The notes: a model not told the origin generated them from the letters alone. A stretch of DNA of 64,000 nt from Ecdyonurus torrentis (GCA_949318235.1 OX439133.1:13958757-14022756), one strand, 5' to 3'; shown: positions 48,691 through 64,000, numbered from the stretch's first letter. Numbers and translations are program-made.

Positions 48691-50411
48691 AAAAAGTATT
48701 TTCTTTATTACATAGTAAATAGGCAACCTATAATTTTCTCTACAGAAAAACATTTGGCTATTGAAGGCAACACATGATTGGGCACACTTACTTACTTGAA
48801 AAAATACTGAAAAATTTATTAGTATGAAAGTAATTTCGTGCAGTACAATAAAGCTCTTTTCACACACTGCAATAAATTTAATTGCACAAAATCTCAATTT
48901 AATTTTCATGCAATCAAATCTGTTGCATTTTGAAAATATTGGACGTGGCCCAAAAAAAAAAAAATAATAATAATAAATAAAAAAATATATATATATGCAA
49001 TTAACTTGTGTATACATAAATTATCTTACCTTAAAATAGAATTCTCAGTTCAGTATTTAGTCAGTCCAAAGCAATACTAAAACAGTAAATTTATACATAT
49101 TACACAACAAATTTCCATTTTTATGAATGGAAATTGCGTCAAAATACACTTTTGTTTGTTTGTTTGTTTGTTGTTTTGTAATCCCTTTCTATGGCCTTCC
49201 TTTTGTATATTATCTCTTTTGCCTTGTTCCTTACTATTTTTTAGGAATTCAATAAAAAAAAGTATTTTTTTTACGAAATTTGCGTTTTTTTTTTAAAACT
49301 TTTTTTTTAACTTTTTTTTTTTCTTTTTTTGGGGAAAAGTATATTTAAGACGCAATACTGTCATTCTAGAATAAACACTAACAAAAAATCAACAGTTTAA
49401 CAAACTAATTAATAAACAATAATAATACAAAAAACCTTAATTAAAATTTATTAATTAATATTTTAAACAAAATTTAAAGTCTAAAAAATCTTTCTTTTTT
49501 TTTCTCAATGTTAAAAAAAACAAAACAAAACATTTACATAATTAATGAAAAAACACTACTAATTAAATTAATTAGACATGAATCCTGTAAAAAAACAAAG
49601 ATACATAATGTCCTACCTTCATGCTGCCCATACTGTAGCTCTCTCTTTCTCTGTCTCTCTCTCTCCTCTCTCTTTTATTTTTTTTTTTTAGCTCTTCCTA
49701 GATTTTTTTTTTCGAGTGCAAATTTTCTAAGGTAAATTAAAACAAAATAAAATCTCTGGACTACCATTATATATGAGTATATTTATGGTTTGTGATCCTA
49801 AATCTTTTTACTACTAATACACAACATCTTTTTTAACACAGAAAACAATGGCTGTACACAATTACATTTGTACTTAAAATTATACAAGATAATATCTTAA
49901 TAATATGAATATTGATATGTAAATCCATATCATATCTACTTTCCTACCGAAAGGTAACATTTTTATAATAAAGAATTTTAAGATATTGATATAAATAATA
50001 ATATACAATTATAAATTATTTTTTTTCGCATTTAAAATTATAAATCATTGCATAAAATATTTTTGAATATATTATAATTTGATCAATTTTTAATCAATTA
50101 ATAAATAATTAATTTAATTATTGATTGACTTCCACCTTCCACACATAATAACTTAAGTAACGCTACAATTCCATTTTTTACTACATCTGATTTTTATATT
50201 CTGTATAAAGGTAAAATTTGTTTTATTGCCATTTGCCATAGTAATTAGCTAACAGTTTTACAATCATGGGAATTAGTTACTGAAGAAGGCAAAAAATAAA
50301 AAAATAAAAAAGCTTTTCTAAAAAAGCCATACTTGGCAACTATACAGCTTCACCACTTTTTATACAATTCTTGCATAAATGAGGAATGTTAGAAACTCAA
50401 ATGTAAAGACT

Positions 50412-50803
50412 TTTACGGCCTTTGTCAACTTACTTTTATATCATTTAGAATACTAGATTGATAATTACCATACCTTATTATCCATGAATTAGACACCATC
50501 AAGTTGATTGAGTATTTATTTTCATTTTGACGGTTATTTCACGCATCTGGCGTCACAATGTACCGATGGAGCCTTATAGGGATAAAGAACTTGAGGGAGG
50601 GGCTTAAATTTATCACGTGACGAGTGCGGTGACTGTGATTGGCGGCGGTACATTGTGACTTCTGATGCGTGAAATATCCGTCAAAATGAAAATAAATACA
50701 AAATCAACTTTTGTCTAACTCATGGATAATAAGGTATGGTAATTAGCAAACTAGTATTCTAAATATTAAAAAAAAAAAAAGTAAGTTGACAGGGGCTTTA
50801 AAA
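50412..50803. mobile_element. TTAA-associated hairpin family H, copy 1
   Basis: GCCTTTGTCAACTTACTTTT on the left, AGTAAGTTGACAGGGGCTTT on the right; CTAGATTGATAATTACCAT / GGTATGGTAATTAGCAAACTAG and TTGACGGTTATTTCACGCAT / ATGCGTGAAATATCCGTCAA are further mirrored blocks. Confidence 0.75.
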
Positions 50804-52074
50804 GTATTGCGACACTTAAGAATATGAACACATTAGCACTCTTACATATAAAAGCCTCTTCATAGAACTTTTCCAACAGAATACCTTAAAAAAATATCTA
50901 AAATATTCTTATAAACTAAAAAAATCGATACCACAAACCAAAAATAAACATACTCAAATATATTTGTATTAAGTATAGCCAGAGATATTTTGTAACTACC
51001 TTACGTACCTATCTCATTAAAGAGAAGAAAAAAAAAATAGTGGGGGAAAAAAATAGGCAGCACATATATATAACTACAATCAACAATAAAAAAATTAAAC
51101 CCAATTTCTTTTTTTGTTTGTTTTTTTACTTTTATTCATTAAAACTTATATAGTTTAAAAAAAATCATCATCAGATACATTAAAAGTTTTTAGTTCATTA
51201 TAATTAAAACTTAGACCATGGTTTCAAAGCTGCCTGCGTCCTAAAATATATATTTATTGTTACAACCCCGGAAAAAAATAACTCACTCTTCCTTTTTTTA
51301 TGTTTAAAAAAAAAGGACCTTATTTTTACGGAATTTTCTTACTTTTTTTTTTGTGTGTATAAAAAAATTTAAAATCTAACTTTGAAACCATGTCCTTTTT
51401 TAAACTACAAAAAACACTACAAATACATACTTTGAAATTTTGGTACTAACAATAAATTAGTACTTATTATTATAATTTTAGTCAGTTATATTATACGAAC
51501 ATTGTTTAAAAAAAAAAAATGTCCTAATTATAATATTATATATCTAACAGTTACTTTATTTTTTTAATTTTCACAAATACATTAATATTATTACTTTGTT
51601 TCTTTGTTATTTTTTTTTTTTTTTTTCTAAAAAATACCTGATTAAATATATAAATAGTTCATTACAACGCCAAAAATTCCCTTTAATCATTTTATTTATT
51701 GAAATTTAAGGAATTACTTTTTTTTTATATACTATATAATATTTTTTTAAGAACATGTTTAGTAAATAATTTTTTAACAAAAGTTTGGCAGGACTGAGAA
51801 AAAATTAATTAAAAAACATGTTAGTTTTTTTTTTTAATGTAGAGCTTTCGTAAGTGTTGAAAAAAAAAATAGTGAATTCTTAAAAGTGTAAAAAAAATTT
51901 GTCTTTATCATAAAATTTTAATACTTTTTTTTTTCTGACGTTAATAGGTGTTTTCAGATCTTTAAAAACTACATTACTGTTTTAATTCAAACTTGAAATG
52001 TATGCTTTAAATGTTGATTTATGATAGATCTTTTACCATAATATATGAATTTGCAGATGTTTATTTTATCACCC

Positions 52075-52108
<34 letters not shown>

Positions 52109-53644
52109 CTTTCAAAAAAACATTTTTCTCCCATCTTAGGACCTATAAATTCAGCTCTCTAATTAATGATACAAATGAAAAAATTCCTTAAATTTCAATA
52201 ATATATTACACTAACAATTATATAATATAGTTTTATTATTTTATGAAGATACCTGTATATTTAAAGACATGTAAATTACTTTGACAATTATGTAATAATC
52301 CTATATAAAAATTACACACCAACAAAATTAAAAAAAAAAATTACTAGTTCTACACAACGGGGGTAGTATATAGGGGTTGATTTGTTGACGAAAAACGATG
52401 ATAACTTTGTTTGTTTGTTTGCTTTGTTAAAAAAAAGGTCTCTCTCCTCTTTCTTATTCACCTGCCTATTTTTATTTCTGCCTTCCTCAAACCTCTCTCT
52501 TTCTCTCACTCTCCCTGCCTATATGGAAAAAAGAAACAAAAAATTCAATGTTACCTATCATATATAATATAATATCTATGATAATAATTAAGATATTGGT
52601 GTTGAAACAGGTATTATATAGGTGGGGAAATGCAGTAAATATGAGTATCAGAGTGCTGATTCATACCTCTCACCCCCTCCCTTCAAGAGAATCGATTTTC
52701 ATTGCATCTCGAGCATCACTATATATAATATATATATATTTTTTGCTAGCCATATTGTCATTGTGCTACACCCATCTGTCCCAGTCAAGACATAGTCTTA
52801 TCGACAGGTAAGGACTTTCCAATTAATAGAAAAGCACACACGAGCAGGCCACGGCCTAAGTACACAGCCCGGCATTCACCATGACAGCCTAGAGAAACCG
52901 TGGAAACATCTAGGCAGGCTGGTCGGTGCAATCACACATTTACAATTAAGAGCATCGATATCTAACCAAAATCAAGGTTTGTATCTGGTAATTTAATGTT
53001 GAAAAGAGCAATTCAAAGGAGGATAAAAAAGTCCTGGTGAGTTTATTATTGATTCGAGGCAAAAATGGCCAAAAGTAAGTTCCTCATAACTTTTTGAGTT
53101 CTAGCACGCTTTAGTATTTCATTTTGAGCATTTATTTAGGAATCAAACACTTGATATATTTCAGGCAGCCTAAATCATTAGGTTGTCACTTCTCTATCTA
53201 GGTGCTCTAAAATATAAAAACACATGCAACAAAAAATTTACAATGGATAAACTAAGTAGGTAGAATGTAATCAAATGAAAAATACATGTGAATGGCTCCA
53301 TTTTATTAAATTGTTCTAACTATCTTTATTCTTTGATGCCTGTTGACGTACATAACTTTTACATTACACGTGAAATATATTTTCAAACTACGGAATCGTT
53401 AATGACACACACTTAAGAAACATAGCCAATGCTATGCCCTTATTCCATTAACATTACCCCTGGTCAACTTCCTGTTAAACTTAAGTAAGGCCCTATCTGT
53501 TACAATGCTAAATAAATGGTTATCTTAAATAAAGACTGATACAATGTAGGTGATATTTCATATTTACTGCACTCAGGGTATGAAGGTTTAAGTTTTGAAG
53601 GTTTAAATGATGACGTCACTTACCTTGCCTTGATGTTTATAGTT

Positions 53645-56829
<3,185 letters not shown>

Positions 56830-57105
56830 CTAGAAACATAAACATTTCACTTAGACACACAAAACATAAAATAATAAAGAAAACAAATACTTGACGAGAT
56901 GTATCAGTAACTTTTTATAATATTATCCATCAACTAAACAACTTTCATTTAAATATTTGTCATACTATGCTTCTTGCTTTCTTTTGTAATTTGTTTTACT
57001 GATTGGCATTGAATTGCATTGCATTATTGTTTTTTTCTAATTAGCTTATAAAAATTTTAGTATACGCAAAACCAAATAACAAAAAAGAAGGAAATGAAAA
57101 AATGC

Positions 57106-57139
<34 letters not shown>

Positions 57140-57438
57140 CAACATTTTGTTTATTGGTTTTTTTTTTGTCTTCTTTTTTATATGCCTTTTTTCAGTGTGT
57201 TTTTTCTTTCTTTTTTATATGCATTTAAAAACAGTTTGTATCATCTATGCCAAGTAACTTATAAACTTTAAAATTTGTTTCAATATTTGCATAAATAGAA
57301 GGAAAAAAAAAAAAAAATAAAAAGGTGAGATATCAACAACAACATTGCACCTTTGTACTCTCTATTTTAAAGAAAAGAAAAAAAATCTACTGCACCAAAA
57401 TTAGTAATATCTCTTAAAAATGCTAATAATTGCTATTC

Positions 57439-57594
57439 ACTGATAAAGGAACAACTGTTTTGAAGTCGACTATCAGCAATTTCGCTTACATTTCTGTTTC
57501 GACATACTGCACATGCGTAGTAAGCAGAAACGGAAGCGGATGTGACCGAAATCGCTTATAGTTGACTTCAAAACAGTTGTTCCTTTACTAGTCA
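57439..57594. mobile_element. Hairpin family F, copy 1
   Basis: TGATAAAGGAACAACTGTTT and AAACAGTTGTTCCTTTACTA ends; arms continue through AGTCGACTATCAGCAATTTC and GAAATCGCTTATAGTTGACT. Centre has ACTGCACATGCGTAGTA. Confidence 0.75.
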
Positions 57595-58052
57595 ATATTG
57601 TACCATTGCTAAAAAAAGATGAGAGACCATTTCAACCAGAAGCACCCCCTTTCTCTTATCCTAATTGAGTTATAGTTATCAAATTTCACTCATATTAACT
57701 TCAATATTACTTTGATTACCAGTAAAATTGTGGTGTTAATCAAGGAAAAATTGTTTGAGAAAAAAAAGTGTGCTAAGAATCTCTGATCTTGATTTTGCGA
57801 TGGTGTATGATATAACATAATATGTTATGCATGATGTGAATTTTTGTCCAAATCATCTGCTGCCACGATGCTATGATCCAAGTTAAGTATTTCAGTCATC
57901 TCAATGTGTATGGGGTTGAAGGAAGATACAATGGTGATGAAAGCTCTATTTAAGCTTTAAGAGTAGAAAAAAGGGAATTATTTTACTATTTAAAATTGTA
58001 GACTTGCTATTTATTTCTCGCAAAAAAAAAAAAATATATATATATATATATA

Positions 58053-58211
58053 TCGAGGGTGCTCCGCTATAATGTCCTAAGTCCATTTGACCTTGAAAAA
58101 TATTTTTTGCTGCAAATGACCTGAAATGGATAAATCCAAAATTTGGGGTTGATCCGACGATTTTTTATTTTTCAAGGTCAAGTGGACTTAGGACATTATA
58201 GCGGAGCACCC

Positions 58212-58215
<4 letters not shown>
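58053..58215. mobile_element. TA-flanked hairpin family R inserted in a TA microsatellite
   Basis: Ends TCGAGGGTGCTCCGCTATAA, perfect mirror on the right, continuing TGTCCTAAGTCCA. Flanked left by (TA)n from 58034 and right by (TA)n to about 58291. Confidence 0.8.

Positions 58216-58291
<76 letters not shown>
58216..58291. repeat. (TA)n microsatellite
   Basis: About 38 TA units directly continuing the TA flank of the family R element. Confidence 0.95.
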
Positions 58292-58292
<1 letters not shown>

Positions 58293-58359
58293 CTGTTTCC
58301 ATTATAAAATATTCATCTTTATTTTAAAATGTAGGAAAAATATATTGCATTATCTATTT

Positions 58360-58437
58360 TGAGGCTGCCCTTAAGCGATTTTGCTCACATCCATTTCTAC
58401 ATTGAAATGGAAGCGGATGTGAGTGAAATAGCTTTTA
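58360..58437. mobile_element. Hairpin family F, short copy 3
   Basis: TTAAGCGATTTTGCTCACAT against ATGTGAGTGAAATAGCTTTT, centre TTCTACATTGAAATGG. The outer AACAACTGTT ends are missing. Confidence 0.6.
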
Positions 58438-58770
58438 AGGCGTAGAACACCTTGAACAAAAAACTCGTCTAATATCCCAACATACCTAAATATCAACGTT
58501 GATTTGGCCAGAATCATTGCTTTCTAATTGATTTTCCATTCACAAAATGGTAGCTGCGGGTTTATGACATCACAGCTCACCTGTTTCCAAGTGCGTGGAC
58601 TAGTGAGCTGTGACATCATAAATTCGAAACTGACATTTTGTGAATGGAAAATAAATTAGAAATCAATGACTCCAGCTAAATCAACATTAATATTTAGGTA
58701 TGTTACAATATTAGACAAGTTTTTTTTTTTTTTTTTTTTTTTTATTGAAGTTGTTACACCTTTAAGGCCA
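58433..58770. mobile_element. TTAA-flanked hairpin family I, copy 2
   Basis: TTAAGGCGTAGAACACC on the left, GTTACACCTTTAA on the right. Mirrored CATACCTAAATATCAACGTT / AACATTAATATTTAGGTATG and CATTCACAAAATGGTAGCTG / ACATTTTGTGAATG. Confidence 0.75.
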
Positions 58771-59477
58771 CCTAAAACAGTCAATTGCTGCTTTAGTTGT
58801 CAAACTTACAATTTTATGAGTTCAGAAAAACAAAATTTTGAATTCTGGGACATGGAAAGCTTTCATAACAGCTTTATGAAATATGATCAATTTTTGCGTT
58901 AAATAAATAGTAAGCATAAAATTTTAAAAAGATGATCATTTTGCTTTATGAGTGGATTAGACTCTTTTTTTCCTGGGACCTTTGTGGTATATTGCATACA
59001 CCAGATGTTTTTTTTTTATCTCTATCTGCTAAGCTACTGTGTGCTACTGTAAAGCTTAAGTGCTAGATTTAAAAGAAGAAGAAAAATGCCTTGCCTTTTC
59101 CTAGAGGGTTGCAAAATTGATTCAAGCTTTTAAAAAAAAATCATCCATGCTAGTGTAGCACAAGAAAACCGTGCAATTTCAAACTTTATAAGATCTAACT
59201 ACCTTATAAGCATCCAAGCTATTCTTTCACTTGCTTCCTAATTATATATTTATGTAGCTAAAGTCGATTTGTGCAATTTTGTTTATTAATAAAGGCAAAT
59301 TAGGAAAAGTAAAATTATAATAAAAAAAGTTTGCTTTTTTATTAAACTTTTTTTTCCCCTGTTTCTTTAAGAAAATAATACTGTATGTCTAAAAACATAC
59401 CTGAAATCAACATTGATTTGCCCAATCTCTTTGATTTTGTATTTATTTTCATTTGTTACGTTAAAGCATGTCCTATA

Positions 59478-59574
59478 TCGATGTTGGGATGCAGAAATGC
59501 GACCGATGAGAAAAATCATGAGTAAAAACCTCATGATTTTTCTCATCGGTCGCATTTCTGCATCCCAACATCGA
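59478..59574. mobile_element. 97-bp near-perfect TA-flanked hairpin (family S)
   Basis: Arms TCGATGTTGGGATGCAGAAA continuing TGCGACCGATGAGAAAAATCATGAG, mirrored exactly, loop of a few bases; TA on both sides. Confidence 0.75.
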
Positions 59575-59721
59575 TATATGAAGTCATAGCCGCGCAAGTT
59601 GAAACTTGTCCTTGATTGGCTGCCATAGTAGAAAAGCATTTAAAAAATTGATTTCAACTGTAGCAGCAAATCAGAGTAAACTTTGAGCTTGCATAGCTGT
59701 GACATCATATTATACAGGATA

Positions 59722-59930
59722 TCGAGGGCTACTCGGCATTTTGGTACTTGTGCAATCTCCGCGGGTGCAATTTTGGCACATGTGCAATCTACGCCACACC
59801 TACTAATGGCACATCTGAACAGGCTAACCGTATAAAGATGTTTCAAAAAAGGTGAGCGTGGAGAATGCACATGTGCCAAAAATGCACCCGCAGAGATTGC
59901 ACTAGTACCAAAATGCCGCGTAGCCCTCGA
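59722..59930. mobile_element. TA-flanked inverted element family Q
   Basis: TCGAGGGCTACTCGGCATTT on the left; AAATGCCGCGTAGCCCTCGA on the right; inner mirrored TTGTGCAATCTCCGCGGGTG / CACCCGCAGAGATTGCAC-type blocks. TA duplications at 59720-59721 and 59931-59932. Shares TCGAGGG with family R. Confidence 0.75.
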
Positions 59931-59966
59931 TATACTCCAATGTGGAAAATAATCAAAATAAGTTGA

Positions 59967-60120
59967 TTGACTAAAAAAGAAACAACTGTTTTGAGGCCAA
60001 CTTTAAAAGATTTTGCTCATGTTTCGACGTACTGCGCATGCGTAGTACATCAAAACGGAAGCGGATGTAAGCAAAATTGCTTAAAGTCAGCCTTAAAATA
60101 GTTGTTCCTTTATCAGTCAA
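59967..60120. mobile_element. Hairpin family F, copy 2
   Basis: TTGACTAAAAAAGAAACAAC and GTTGTTCCTTTATCAGTCAA ends; centre ACTGCGCATGCGTAGTACAT. 154 bp. Confidence 0.75.
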
Positions 60121-60203
60121 TAACTAGCAAGATTAGCCAAATCAATATTGATTACACTCGTTAGGAAATTAGATTTTATTAGAAAAACTTTGCAAGAAAA
60201 TAA

Positions 60204-60366
60204 CTAAAGGTAGACAGTGGTAAAAAAATATTGCGTTTTTATTGTGACAGCAATAGTAAACTAGCTCTCTGATTGGCTATAGGGAACCCACTAGCCAATC
60301 AGAGAGCTAGTTTACTATCGCTGTCACAATAAAAACGCGATATTTTTACCACTGTTTCTACCTTAA
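60204..60366. mobile_element. Hairpin MITE family J, intact copy 2
   Basis: AAAGGTAGACAGTGGTAAAA against TTTTTACCACTGTTTCTACC; arms nearly perfect to the loop between AGCTCTCTGATTGGCTA and TAGCCAATCAGAGAGCT. Reference for the interrupted copy at 14514-14930. Confidence 0.8.
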
Positions 60367-61440
60367 AGGCCATAAAATGTCGGCGCCTTTTTTTTTTTTT
60401 TTTTTTTTGCCCAATTTTTGGTTGCAAACCATAAAGAACATTACTGATTTCCTATCTTCCATACTATTACACAGTCCAAAATATCTTATTTCCACTTAAA
60501 ACTCACTTATTATTGCATCAAAATCAATATTTTCTTTCATAAACAAAGTTACTGTTCATACTTCAAAACCAAAATTCATAAAAATGCCTTTTAATATAAA
60601 AAAAAAATCACACAAATCTTCTATTATTAAAGCTATCTATTCTAAAATATCTCAAAACATACCAAAGAAAAAAAAATTAACAAGCTAGCTAATATATAAA
60701 TATATTTTTTTTTTTAATCTTATTTTTTACGTGCTTAAATCCATGCAAATAAAATTTCATGAAAAAATAACCAAAAAATTATAAGTTAAATTATTATTTT
60801 TTTAATGCATCAAATACACAAATAGCCCAATTTTTTAAATATAGAGCACATTTTTTTTGTAATTTTTTTTAGGCTTGCTTTTAAACATCAGACAAAAATT
60901 ATTAAATTAGTACCTTAAATGAGGTATACATGATAAATATATTTCCATTCAAACTAAAATTTGAATGTATTAACTATATGTAAAAGAAAGATATAAAATA
61001 TGGTAACATTTAAAAACAAGCCTACATATTTTTATTAATATTTTACAAAAATATTTTTTTATTTTTTTTTACTATTATATACATAAAAAACTCAAAAAAC
61101 GAACACAATCTATGGCACAAAATATTATTAACAGCCACACTTTATTGATAACTTTAGTAGGATTTTTTTATGTGTGTTTTTTTAAGATAGGGAAGGGGGA
61201 AATTATGATACAATTTTAAGTTACTATGGTTTATACAGGGAATACAGAATCAAGTGCAGTAGGTATATAAATGATATAATGGTGGGTGGTGATGAGGGGG
61301 TGATCAATATATATGTCAACATAGGGAGGAAAAAAAAAAAACTTTAATAATAAGTTATATTAAAAAATAAATAAATAAATTGATGGAAAATTAAATAAAA
61401 TAGACCATTGATAATATAAAAAAAAATTATAGAGGAAACC

Positions 61441-61569
61441 ATCAAGGGCCTTACCATAGCAATGAGAATCCCATAGTTTGGTGAAAATCTTGCTAGCAAA
61501 GATAGCACATATGTTAGTTTTTTATGTCTGTGCTAGCAAGATTTTCGTCAAACTATGGGATTCTCTTCA

Positions 61570-61575
<6 letters not shown>
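61441..61575. mobile_element. Hairpin family T, copy 1, ending in poly-A
   Basis: GAGAATCCCATAGTTTGGTG and CGTCAAACTATGGGATTCTC mirrored, with TCTTGCTAGCA/TGCTAGCAAGA inside. The right end runs straight into 49 A. Confidence 0.7.

Positions 61576-61619
<44 letters not shown>
61571..61619. repeat. Poly-A tract (49 A)
   Basis: One of the longest homopolymers here; similar tracts at 28482-28529, 35426-35467, 13449-13490 and others. Confidence 0.95.
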
Positions 61620-61622
<3 letters not shown>

Positions 61623-62125
61623 TTTAAATTTCTTATCTTTTGTTTTTTCCCCTATGCTGTACATTAGACAAAGATCACAAAGATGGAGAATAAGCATAAG
61701 GATAGTATGGCTGTAATATCATACATTTTTCAAGTCAAAAATAAATGGAAAAAAATAATTGGTAACTGAAAAATAGGGGATAGTTTCAGAAAAAACATCT
61801 ACTGGCATAATAAACCAGTAAGTATAATTACAAAATAAAAGTATGTATATTAGAACTTTTATTTTGAGACTTTTTTCTTTTTTTAAAATGAGATCTAAAT
61901 CTTCCAAAATATATAATTGTGGAGAAAAAGAGAATGACTTTATGATGGCAGCATAAAGGTACTAGAGTAACATGGTTAGATTTTTGTAAGGTAACTTAAG
62001 TAATTATTATTACTTTTAATGCACTGTATGCCAAAGATCATATTAACAAATCAACTCTAGATTAATTTAAAAATTAATTTAAGGTGCAAAATATTACTAT
62101 AAAAATCACTAAAAATTATATTAAA

Positions 62126-62437
62126 GAAATAGAACAAATTGAACAAAAAAAGATGCCTAGAATCCTAACATACCTAAATATCAACGTTAATTTGACTGGA
62201 GTCATTGATTTCTAATTTATTTTCCATTTACAAAATGTCAGATGCATGTTTATGATGTCACAGCTTACTAGTCCACGCGCGTGGAAACAGGCAAGCTGTG
62301 ACGTCATAAACATGCAGCTGACATTTTGTGAATGGAAAATAAATTAGAAATCAATGACTACGGCCAAATCAACGTTGATATTTAGGTATGTTAGGATTCT
62401 AGACATGTTTTTTGTTTAAAGTGTTCTATGCCTTTAA
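62126..62437. mobile_element. Hairpin family I, copy 3
   Basis: Left ATAGAACAAATTGAACAAAA, right GTTTAAAGTGTTCTATGCCT then TTAA. Arms through CCTAACATACCTAAATATCA and TGATATTTAGGTATGTTAGG; centre CCACGCGCGTGG. Confidence 0.8.
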
Positions 62438-62868
62438 AAAATGCAGTCTTTTATTATTGAAATTAGATCAATTTGCACCTGGATCCTGTAATACAGGAAA
62501 TTTACCCCTTCCCACTTTTCTAAATTGCTAATTCTAATAAAAAAAATGATCACGTTAAACCAGTACACATTAAAATAAAGTAACTCAAATTCCACATAAT
62601 GCAAAAATATTGGTAACCAAAATTGTTGTTTTCTTAATCTACAAAATAACATTCACACACAACAAAAATTTAGTTACAAGCCAAAAAATTATATAAAAAT
62701 AAAAGACAAGGCAAGCAGCTTAGCACCATAGAGTACCATGTGAAGGGTGGAGGTAGGGGGGTAAGAGATCATGCTGAATATGAATTTCACCATAGATTGT
62801 CAATAAATGAGGACCAGGAAGAGTTAAATCAATATTAGTCGTTTCAACAAATGAAAATTTGAATCAAT

Positions 62869-63410
62869 TGAATCAAAGGAACAACTATTTTCAAGCTGGC
62901 TTTAAAGCCCTTGTCAACTTACTTTTTTATCATTTAGAATACTAGATTTATAATTACCATACCTTATTATCCATGAATTAGATTACACCACATTGATTTT
63001 GTATTTATTTACATTTTGACGGTTATTTCACACTTCTGATGTCACGTCACAATATACCGCTGCCAATCAGTCACCTCTCTGGTCCTGTGCCCCTCCCTCA
63101 TGCTCTTTGCACGCCATCACATCCCCATGGGTACATTGTGACATCAGATGAGTGAAATACCCGTCAAAATAAAAATAAATACAACATCAACATGTTGTGT
63201 GTCTAATTCATGGAGAATAAAGTATGGTAATTATCAATTTAGTATTCTAAATGATAAAAAAGTAAGTTGACAAGTTTTTTTTTAAACAAGTTTACTCATA
63301 TCCGCCTCCGTTTCTACTTACTACGCAAGCGCAGTATGTCAAAATGGAAGCAAATGCAAGTGAAATTACTTATAGGGGGCCCCAAAACAGCTGTTCTTTT
63401 ACTATTCAAT
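62869..63410. mobile_element. Hairpin family F copy 5 split by family H
   Basis: AAAGGAACAACTATTTTCAA at the left and CAAAACAGCTGTTCTTTTAC at the right are F ends; between them lies a complete family H element (62902-63274). Confidence 0.65.
62902..63274. mobile_element. TTAA-associated hairpin family H, copy 2
   Basis: TTAAAGCCCTTGTCAACTTA at the left, AAGTAAGTTGACAAG at the right, with the TAATTACCATACCTTATT and TTTGACGGTTATTTCACAC blocks and their mirrors. Centre differs from copy 1. Confidence 0.75.
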
Positions 63411-64000
63411 CGAGGCAACTTGTATTGTATTGCAAACATAACAATCTTCCAAAAATGAGTTTACAAATTCAATCATGACAATTTTTATAGCCAAATTCAT
63501 ACTCATAGTCATTTTTTTCCCAAACCACAAGTATAAACTCCCAAAATAAAAATCTGACCACAGCACTCATGTTTATAACAAATGGTAAACATATTTATAT
63601 ATAAACATATCAGATTTTTTTCAGGGATAAGTGTACACATTTTAATCAAATTGCTGAAAATATAATGCTCTCCTCACTTTGCCAAGCTGATTGCTAATGA
63701 AAAATAATGTTGTATGAATGTGTGTATGTGACAGATCATGAAAAATGATGATTTTTTTTTTTTACTTATTTGGTACAAAATAAATGTAATTAATGATTAA
63801 AGTGACATCACAGTGTGAAGGGTAACCTAATTACAGCCATGCTATAGTACATTTAATGAAAATTTTACTAACACATCTCCCCCCCCCCCCTCCCCCCTGA
63901 ATTAAAGGAATTATTTTAAAAATTAGGCGTGTACTTTTATACAAAAAATGTTATAAAGTTTGCCTTTAAGTATTATTTATAATTAATTTAGTTTTCTTTT

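Larger units (their letters stand above)
47620..53644. other. Gap between protease and hnRNP genes; probable hnRNP 3' UTR in part
   Basis: About 6 kb without a supported coding exon. The left part holds family O (47713-47888), A (48025-48401), F/G (48396-48690) and, further on, H (50412-50803) elements. 49050-50400 and 50804-52790 are very AT-rich with homopolymers and nothing else I can name. 52790-53060 is less AT-rich (for example AAGCACACACGAGCAGGCCA) and is a candidate for 3' UTR of the minus-strand hnRNP gene, since that gene has a splice donor just after its stop codon. Confidence 0.45.
56830..64000. other. Repeat-rich intron of the hnRNP gene (inferred)
   Basis: No exon recognised on either strand. 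Because the hnRNP RRM exons are absent from the window, this is probably one long intron. Contents: elements of families F, R, I, S, Q, J, T, H at the coordinates listed separately, and long A/T runs (A49 at 61571-61619). 60367-61440 and 63480-64000 are plain AT-rich sequence in which I see nothing. Confidence 0.5.

Overview
This is AT-rich animal nuclear DNA. The genes have spliced GT-AG introns, and the proteins recognised are metazoan: an Arkadia/RNF111-type ubiquitin ligase, CHTOP, ALG13, an hnRNP A/B protein, a C-type lectin-like membrane protein and a trypsin-like protease. With large intergenic spaces, very many A/T homopolymer runs and a heavy load of short inverted-repeat transposons, the window looks like an invertebrate genome. 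I cannot name the species or phylum from sequence alone. All exon calls below were made by reading splice sites and checking reading-frame phase across every junction.

Layout, left to right. The last five coding exons of a CHTOP homologue lie at 1345-5503 (+); its 5' exons are outside the window or not recognisable. A repeat-rich gap runs from 5.5 to 14 kb. The Arkadia/RNF111 gene occupies 14040-38547 (-) with 16 coding exons and 1166 codons, ending in a RING-H2 domain. Inside its largest intron (24709-33911), on the opposite strand, lies a complete five-exon C-type lectin-like gene (29446-32654, +). Upstream of Arkadia and divergent from it is a two-exon ALG13 gene (42337-43416, +), followed by a six-exon trypsin-like protease (44387-47619, +). 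From 47.6 to 53.6 kb I see no coding exon; part of it may be 3' UTR of the next gene. The last four coding exons of an hnRNP A/B gene (glycine-rich tail with a PY-type nuclear localisation signal) lie at 53645-56829 (-). From 56.8 to 64 kb there are only repeats; the RRM exons of that gene must lie beyond the right edge.

The genes do not form one pathway. CHTOP and hnRNP A/B act in nuclear mRNA processing and export, Arkadia in TGF-beta/SUMO-linked ubiquitination, ALG13 in N-glycan precursor assembly, and the lectin-like protein and protease at the cell surface or outside the cell.

The most informative non-genic content is the set of non-autonomous transposons. Several families are flanked by TTAA, and three of these share a common head (TTAAGGG...TATCTC). 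Others are bounded by TA, and two have clean 8-bp target duplications. Several are inserted into one another, in two cases with an uninterrupted copy elsewhere in the window that shows the empty site. I found no CRISPR array, operon or novel multi-gene system; the window is ordinary animal gene content in unusually repeat-dense DNA.
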